Below, piece by piece: positions 59,238 to 64,000 of a stretch of DNA of 64,000 bases. How positions within the stretch are numbered: position 1 is the stretch's first letter; every line of letters starts with the position of its first letter. The notes below the pieces were generated by a model. The model was not told the origin of the DNA, made no database searches, and worked only from the letters and a program-made list of their open reading frames with translations. The position numbers and the translations under genes are program-made. Source of the stretch: CAVQBP01 sp963782475 (lineage in GTDB: Bacteria > Bacteroidota > Ignavibacteria > Ignavibacteriales > Ignavibacteriaceae); contig CAWAJW010000003.1 of assembly GCA_963782475.1 (NCBI GenBank), positions 536,310-600,309 on the forward strand, written 5' to 3'.

Positions 59238-61190
59238 ATGAAAAAACCAATTTGGGTTCCGTCTGCTGAGCGGGTACACCATTCCAATATGTCTGCTTTT
59301 ATGCGTTATGCAGAACAGATACTGCATAAACCAATTAGTAATTATGATGAATTATATAACTGGTCTGTAGCTGATATTGAAGAATTCTGGAAATCCATCT
59401 GGATTACTGCGGGGGTAATTCACTCTAAAAAATATGATTCTGTTCTTTCCGGAAATAAAATGGATGATGTTAAATGGTTTGAAGGTTCAGAATTAAATTT
59501 TGCAGAAAATTTATTGAAGTTCAGGGATCATAATAGAGCAATAATCAGTTCCAGGGAAGATAAGCCTACAATAAGAATTAGCTACGAGGAATTATACGGT
59601 TATACCGCATCCTGCGCAGAAGGATTAAAAGAGCTCGGGGTGAAAAAAGGGGATAGGATCGCCGGCTTTATTTCAAATATTCCAGAAGCTGTAATTGGTA
59701 TGCTGGCTGCGGCAAGTATCGGAGCTATCTGGTCTTCGGCTTCTCCCGATTTCGGTCTGCAGGGGATTCTCGACAGGTTCAGCCAGATAAAACCAAAAAT
59801 TTTATTTGCCGTGGAAAGCTACCAGTACAACGGAAAGCTAATTGACTGCAGGGAAAAAATAGAAATGATAAAAGATAATATCCCTGAAATAGAAAAGGTA
59901 ATTCTTGTATCTCACTTTTATGATTTCAACTCAAAAGAAAGTGAAAGTATATTAAATGGTTCAATCCGTTTTTCTGAGTTGATCGATAATAAAGTTAATA
60001 AAATCGAATTTCAGCAGGTTCCGTTTGAACACCCGGTTTATATAATGTATTCTTCGGGAACAACTGGTATCCCCAAATGCATAGTTCACGGCGGCGGCGG
60101 TACTTTACTGCAGCATTTTAAAGAGCTTTCACTCCATACAAATTTAACCCGGCATGATATAATTATGTATTATACCACATGCGGCTGGATGATGTGGAAC
60201 TGGCTGGTTAGTTCCTTAAATATCGGGGCAGCAATTTATTTATATGACGGCAGCCCTGCATATCCAAACCTGAACTATCTCTGGGAAAAAATAGAAGAAG
60301 AAAAAATTACAATTTTCGGAACCAGTCCGAAATTTCTTACAATATGTCAGAAATCTAATTTAGCTCCGGTAGAAAAATTCGATTTATCTAAATTAAAAAC
60401 TATATTATCTACCGGTTCGCCACTTTCGGAAGATAATTTCGGATATGTTTATTCGAGTATCAAAAAGGATATTCAGCTGTCTTCCATCTCGGGGGGAACT
60501 GATATAATATCCTGTTTCATGCTCGGGAATCCCGTGCTTCCTGTTTATCCGGGGGAAATTCAGTGCAGGGGATTGGGAATGAAAGTGGAAGCTTTTAATG
60601 AGAAAGGAGAATCGGTAATCGAAGAAAAAGGAGAGCTGGTCTGTACAAAACCTTTTCCTTCCATGCCTGTTTATTTTTGGAATGATCCGGAGAAAGAAAA
60701 ATATAGATCTGCATACTTCGAATATTATCCGGGAGTTTGGCGTCATGGTGATTTTATAAAAATTACCGAACATGGAGGAGTTATTATTTACGGCAGATCG
60801 GATGCAACTCTAAATCCGGGCGGAGTAAGAATCGGCACAGCGGAAATCTATAGAATTGTCGAAGCAATGGATGAAGTTACCGAAAGTATTGTTGTCGGAC
60901 AAAATTATAAAAATGATGTGAGAATTATTCTTTTTGTTGTTTTAAAAGAAAGCTTAGCTTTATCAAAAGAATTAACCGATAAAATAAAATTGAATATTAG
61001 AGTATCTGCTACACCAAGACATGTTCCTTCAAAAATTATTCAGATAAAAGAAGTACCGAGAACAATAAGCGGGAAGAAAGTAGAGATTGCTGTTTCCAGG
61101 ATTATTAATGGTGAAAAAGCTGAAAACAAAGATGCACTAATAAATCCGGATTCTTTAAATCGGTTTATAGGATTAAATAGATCTGGATAA
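59238..61190 (+). CDS. Acetoacetate-CoA ligase
   Basis: 650 aa of the ANL superfamily. N-terminal WVPSAERVHHSNMSAFMRY is typical of acetoacetyl-CoA synthetases; ATP loop YIMYSSGTTGIPKCIVHGGGG, TTCGWMMWNWLVSSL, YGRSDATLNPGG and the C-terminal SGKKVEIAVSRI with the acylation Lys. It activates acetoacetate with ATP and CoA. As acetoacetate is the end product of homogentisate cleavage, the gene completes the local Tyr/Phe route. Originally it probably followed the flavin reductase gene directly. Confidence 0.92.
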   Translation: MKKPIWVPSAERVHHSNMSAFMRYAEQILHKPISNYDELYNWSVADIEEFWKSIWITAGVIHSKKYDSVLSGNKMDDVKWFEGSELNFAENLLKFRDHNRAIISSREDKPTIRISYEELYGYTASCAEGLKELGVKKGDRIAGFISNIPEAVIGMLAAASIGAIWSSASPDFGLQGILDRFSQIKPKILFAVESYQYNGKLIDCREKIEMIKDNIPEIEKVILVSHFYDFNSKESESILNGSIRFSELIDNKVNKIEFQQVPFEHPVYIMYSSGTTGIPKCIVHGGGGTLLQHFKELSLHTNLTRHDIIMYYTTCGWMMWNWLVSSLNIGAAIYLYDGSPAYPNLNYLWEKIEEEKITIFGTSPKFLTICQKSNLAPVEKFDLSKLKTILSTGSPLSEDNFGYVYSSIKKDIQLSSISGGTDIISCFMLGNPVLPVYPGEIQCRGLGMKVEAFNEKGESVIEEKGELVCTKPFPSMPVYFWNDPEKEKYRSAYFEYYPGVWRHGDFIKITEHGGVIIYGRSDATLNPGGVRIGTAEIYRIVEAMDEVTESIVVGQNYKNDVRIILFVVLKESLALSKELTDKIKLNIRVSATPRHVPSKIIQIKEVPRTISGKKVEIAVSRIINGEKAENKDALINPDSLNRFIGLNRSG

Positions 61191-61369
61191 AATTTAAAAT
61201 GTAGAAGATTAATACCTTATTTACTTCCGCAGCATTTCTCCGATTTCACATTTTCCATATCACTTTTTTATCCCAATTTTCTTTCAATTTTCCGGAGTAA
61301 AAAATTTTGTCTAGTTAATAATTTTATCTATTTTATCACCTCATCTTTAAAGTAAATTTCGGATGATGA

Positions 61370-61720
61370 ATGAGTCTAAATTTTTCCAGAGAAATCTACG
61401 GTGATGTTGTTGTTGAAATAGTTGAACTGACAAGGGCGACACTTAAAGAAGCACGGGAGTTCAAAGAGATTTTATCAGAAGATATTAAGAGTAATTATTT
61501 GAAGTTTGTCGTCGATTTAAAAGACTGCGAATTTATTGATTCAACTTTTTTAAGCACCCTGGTAACGTCGTTAAAAATGTTGATGGGCAGGGGAGGAAAT
61601 ATAAAATTATCATCTATCAATTCCGAAGTGCAGTCATTATTGGAATTGACGGGTACCAGCCGGGTTTTTGAGATTTACCAGACAAAAAAGAAAGCTGTAC
61701 AAAGTTATTCAAAAGAATAA
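61370..61720 (+). CDS. STAS-domain anti-sigma factor antagonist
   Basis: 116 aa. VEIVELTRATLKEAREFKEIL, FVVDLKDCEFIDSTFLSTLV with Ser of the IDSTFL phosphorylation loop, IKLSSINSEVQSLLELTGTSRVFEIY. RsbV/SpoIIAA fold. GATG start overlaps a GGATGATG stretch that provides the ribosome site. It is followed 30 bp later by a paralogue. Confidence 0.88.
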   Translation: MSLNFSREIYGDVVVEIVELTRATLKEAREFKEILSEDIKSNYLKFVVDLKDCEFIDSTFLSTLVTSLKMLMGRGGNIKLSSINSEVQSLLELTGTSRVFEIYQTKKKAVQSYSKE

Positions 61721-61750
61721 TAAAAGATATTTAACTTTTATGGGACGCCA

Positions 61751-62101
61751 ATGATCTTTACCTCGGAAGAAAAGAACAATATTATAATTGAAACGGTAAA
61801 TCTGAAAAGGGCTACTAATTTAGATGCCGAAAAATTCAAATCTCATCTCCTGAACTCTTTAAAAAATAATTCAAAAAGATTTATTATCGATTTGAGTAAA
61901 TGTGAATATATGGACTCATCTTTTTTAGGCTCTATTATACTTATGTACAAAAAAATTTCGGAGTCTGAAGGGGAGTTAAAATTGGTTGTGCTTCACCAGG
62001 AAATTAAGATTTTACTTGAAATAACAAGCATCAATAAATTTGTTGATGTGTATGACACAAAAGCAGCAGCAATAAAGAGTTACAAAAATCAGGTTATTTA
62101 A
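61751..62101 (+). CDS. STAS-domain anti-sigma factor antagonist, paralogue
   Basis: 116 aa: IIETVNLKRATNLDAEKFKSHLL, FIIDLSKCEYMDSSFLGSIIL and LVVLHQEIKILLEITSINKFVDVY. Same length and fold as the preceding gene, with the Ser in MDSSFLG. A recent-looking duplication by domain layout, though sequences have diverged. Partner kinase not seen. Confidence 0.88.
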   Translation: MIFTSEEKNNIIIETVNLKRATNLDAEKFKSHLLNSLKNNSKRFIIDLSKCEYMDSSFLGSIILMYKKISESEGELKLVVLHQEIKILLEITSINKFVDVYDTKAAAIKSYKNQVI

Positions 62102-62312
62102 ATCTTCTCCCTAATACTTTATTTTTTTTGAAAATTAGGTAATCACCTCAAAATAGATACATAATTTGATATTTTACTTTAATTCGGTCAATATATGACC
62201 AGCCGGTACAAAAACGCATTCTTGGATCTCGCGGAATGAGCAAATTATTTTTATTTTATTAATCACTTAATTATATTTAGCTTATTAATTCAACCTCTTA
62301 TTAGGATAATTA

Positions 62313-63713
62313 ATGGCAAATAAGCATGAAATTGTAGTTTTAGGTGGCGGTCCGGGAGGTTACGTTGCTGCTATAAGGGCGGCACAGCTAGGCTTTAAAA
62401 CTGCAATAATTGATAAAGAAAATTTGGGCGGAATCTGTCTGAACTGGGGATGTATTCCTACTAAATCACTCCTTAAAAATGCCGAAATTTATGATATTTT
62501 TAAAAATAAAAGTGAAGATTTTGGAATAAAATATAAAGACTTAAGCTTCGATTTTAACAGGATTATTAAAAGAAGCAGGGAAATCTCTGATCGTATATCA
62601 AAAAATGTTGAATTACTCATTAAAAAAAATAAGATCAATAGGATAAGAGGTTATGGGAAAATAGTCTCCAATGATCAAATAGATATTTTTGACGAAGATA
62701 AAAAGATTGATTCATTATCTTTTGATAACTTAATTATTGCTACCGGTGCCAGATCAAAAACACTGAGTAATATTCCGGTGGATAAAAAAATGATCATTAC
62801 AAGTACCGAAGCAATGATTCTACCAGAATTACCTAAAGAGTTAATTGTAATTGGTGCCGGAGCTATCGGGATCGAATTTGCATATTTCTATTCTGTCCTG
62901 GGGACTAAAGTAACAGTAATTGAAATGCTCGATAATATACTTCCGGTAGAAGATAAAGAAGTTTCGCAGACGCTTGAAAAAAGTCTAAAAAAAAGAGGGA
63001 TAGAGATCTTTACTAAAGCCATTGTTGAAAAAGCTGAAGTTAAAGGAAAAAAAGTAAAAGTAACTTTTAACTCTGACGGCGGGAAAAAAGAGCTCAGTGC
63101 AGATAAAGTATTAAATGCAATTGGAGTTACAGGTAACGTTGAAGGTTTTGGATTAGAAGAACTGGGTATTGAACTATTCAAAAATCATATTAAGGTAAAT
63201 AAATCAACCTATGCTACAAATATTAAAGGAATATATGCGATTGGTGATGTAATAGGTCCTCCATGGCTGGCTCATGTCGCTTCTGCAGAAGGGATCCATT
63301 GTGTAGAAAAAATAAAAGGACTAACCCCTCCGGATATTATCTATGAAAATATTCCTGGATGTACCTATTGCCAGCCGCAGGTGGCGAGTGTCGGATTAAC
63401 CGAACAGAAAGCAAAAGATGCAGGTTATGAGATTAAAATAGGAAAATTTCCTTTCGTGGCAAGCGGTAAAGCTTTTGCGGCAGGTGAAAGAGAAGGTTTC
63501 GTAAAATATGTGGTTGATGAAAAATACGATGAAATTTTAGGTGTTCATATTATCGGTGCCGAGGCAACTGAATTGATTGCAGAGGCAGCATTAGCTAAAT
63601 CATTAGAAGCAACCCCTGAATTTATTCTTAAAACTGTACATGCACATCCCACGCTGTCAGAATCCATGATGGAAGCTGCCGGCGCTGTGTACGGTGAAGC
63701 GATACATATTTGA
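62313..63713 (+). CDS. lpdA: Dihydrolipoyl dehydrogenase
   Basis: 466 aa. FAD site VVLGGGPGGYVAAIRAAQLG, the redox disulfide in GGICLNWGCIPTK, NAD site VIGAGAIGIEFAYF, FAD site IYAIGDVIGPPWLAHVAS and the catalytic HAHPTLSE near the C-terminus. E3 subunit of 2-oxo acid dehydrogenase or glycine-cleavage complexes; the partner genes are not in the window. Own promoter region upstream, about 200 bp. Confidence 0.95.
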   Translation: MANKHEIVVLGGGPGGYVAAIRAAQLGFKTAIIDKENLGGICLNWGCIPTKSLLKNAEIYDIFKNKSEDFGIKYKDLSFDFNRIIKRSREISDRISKNVELLIKKNKINRIRGYGKIVSNDQIDIFDEDKKIDSLSFDNLIIATGARSKTLSNIPVDKKMIITSTEAMILPELPKELIVIGAGAIGIEFAYFYSVLGTKVTVIEMLDNILPVEDKEVSQTLEKSLKKRGIEIFTKAIVEKAEVKGKKVKVTFNSDGGKKELSADKVLNAIGVTGNVEGFGLEELGIELFKNHIKVNKSTYATNIKGIYAIGDVIGPPWLAHVASAEGIHCVEKIKGLTPPDIIYENIPGCTYCQPQVASVGLTEQKAKDAGYEIKIGKFPFVASGKAFAAGEREGFVKYVVDEKYDEILGVHIIGAEATELIAEAALAKSLEATPEFILKTVHAHPTLSESMMEAAGAVYGEAIHI

Positions 63714-63720
63714 AATTCAG

Positions 63721-63763
63721 TTGTCATTTATGGTCATTCTGTTGTCATTCAATTGTCATTGAG
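63721..63763 (+). repeat. Four phased TTGTCATT repeats
   Basis: TTGTCATT, TGGTCATT, TTGTCATT and TTGTCATT begin at 63,721, 63,731, 63,742 and 63,753, a period of 10-11 bp. They lie just after lpdA. Confidence 0.75.
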
Positions 63764-63790
63764 TAATAAGATTATATTTAGTTAATTAAA

Positions 63791-63892
63791 ATGAATTTTG
63801 GAGAGGGAATAGAATCAGAAGAATTGAAGATTTATCAATTATCTAGGAAAATAGCAGGCAAAATTTGGCTCATTGTATATCAGTGGGGCTAA
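63791..63892 (+). pseudogene. Remnant of a four-helix-bundle (23S rRNA intervening-sequence type) protein
   Basis: MNFGEGIESEELKIYQLSRKIAGKIWLIV ends at a stop after 33 codons. The KIYQLSRxIAxxIW pattern is that of the first helix of S23/four-helix-bundle proteins, usually about 115-125 aa. Only the N-terminus survives. The last 100 bp of the window show no gene. Confidence 0.45.
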
Positions 63893-64000
63893 AATGATTA
63901 TTGAATGACCATGAAGTGACTACAATGAATACGAGAGATTCTTAACTATGACATCTAACGAATATTTGCTGTTAATATAATTGAGCAACAATGACTAAGC

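Overview
The window is AT-rich (by eye about one third G+C) and looks like a chromosome segment of an Ignavibacteria-type member of the Bacteroidota/Chlorobiota group. Taxonomy is inferred from family content (split Kdp sensors, DUF58 and lipoprotein genes, archaeal-type phosphoglucosamine mutase, short phased intergenic repeats), not from a marker gene. No rRNA, tRNA or CRISPR array was seen.

Positions 1 to about 21,600 are the distal part of a large integron cassette array. Nineteen attC sites or remnants alternate with small genes. Seventeen belong to one nearly uniform family of about 232 bp: R'' box ending AAC, then AATGCAATTTAAGTTG, a 13-bp inner hairpin, and CAACTTAATTGCGGTTC before the R' box GTTRRRY. 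Site 2 is an unrelated 131-bp attC; sites 4, 18 and 19 are damaged. The first and last bases of each cassette are complementary for 7 to 12 bp, as expected of cassettes that recombined as circles. Cargo is mostly exported proteins (lipoproteins, barrels, a TonB C-terminal protein, tandem rhodanese) plus five toxin-antitoxin modules. The integrase is not in the window; attC polarity puts attI to the left, and the decayed sites at the right fit the old end.

Three copies of one IS110-family, IS1111-subgroup element sit at exactly the same bond of three attC sites, in the same orientation. The 290-bp non-coding tail contains, in the published bridge-RNA order, short segments matching the left target, right target, left donor end and right donor end. 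Copy 1 has an intact transposase; copies 2 and 3 carry different 1-nt deletions in the same homopolymer tract.

Positions 21,860 to 36,554 are a potassium and regulation island: a NUMOD1-repeat protein, a frameshifted NtrC-type regulator, a DUF4118-GAF protein, a KimA-like K+ transporter, a miniature regulator lacking its AAA+ domain, and the kdp operon (small peptides, kdpF, kdpA, kdpB, kdpC, a CpxP/Spy-like protein, a kdpD N-terminal protein and a separate histidine kinase). A shared motif and sigma-54-type promoters precede both K+ uptake units.

Positions 36,600 to 64,000 are mainly core genes: NmrA-like reductase, desaturase, acyltransferase, STAS proteins, a cNMP-domain kinase overlapping a receiver/thioredoxin-reductase-like fusion, purE, a DUF58 pair, glmM, endonuclease III, a tyrosine/homogentisate catabolic run ending in acetoacetate-CoA ligase, and lipoamide dehydrogenase. 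A tandem array of about 171-bp repeats (47.7-50.8 kb) is interrupted by an unassigned element with a 516-aa protein. A 5'-truncated copy that looks identical lies at 58.8-59.2 kb inside the catabolic run.
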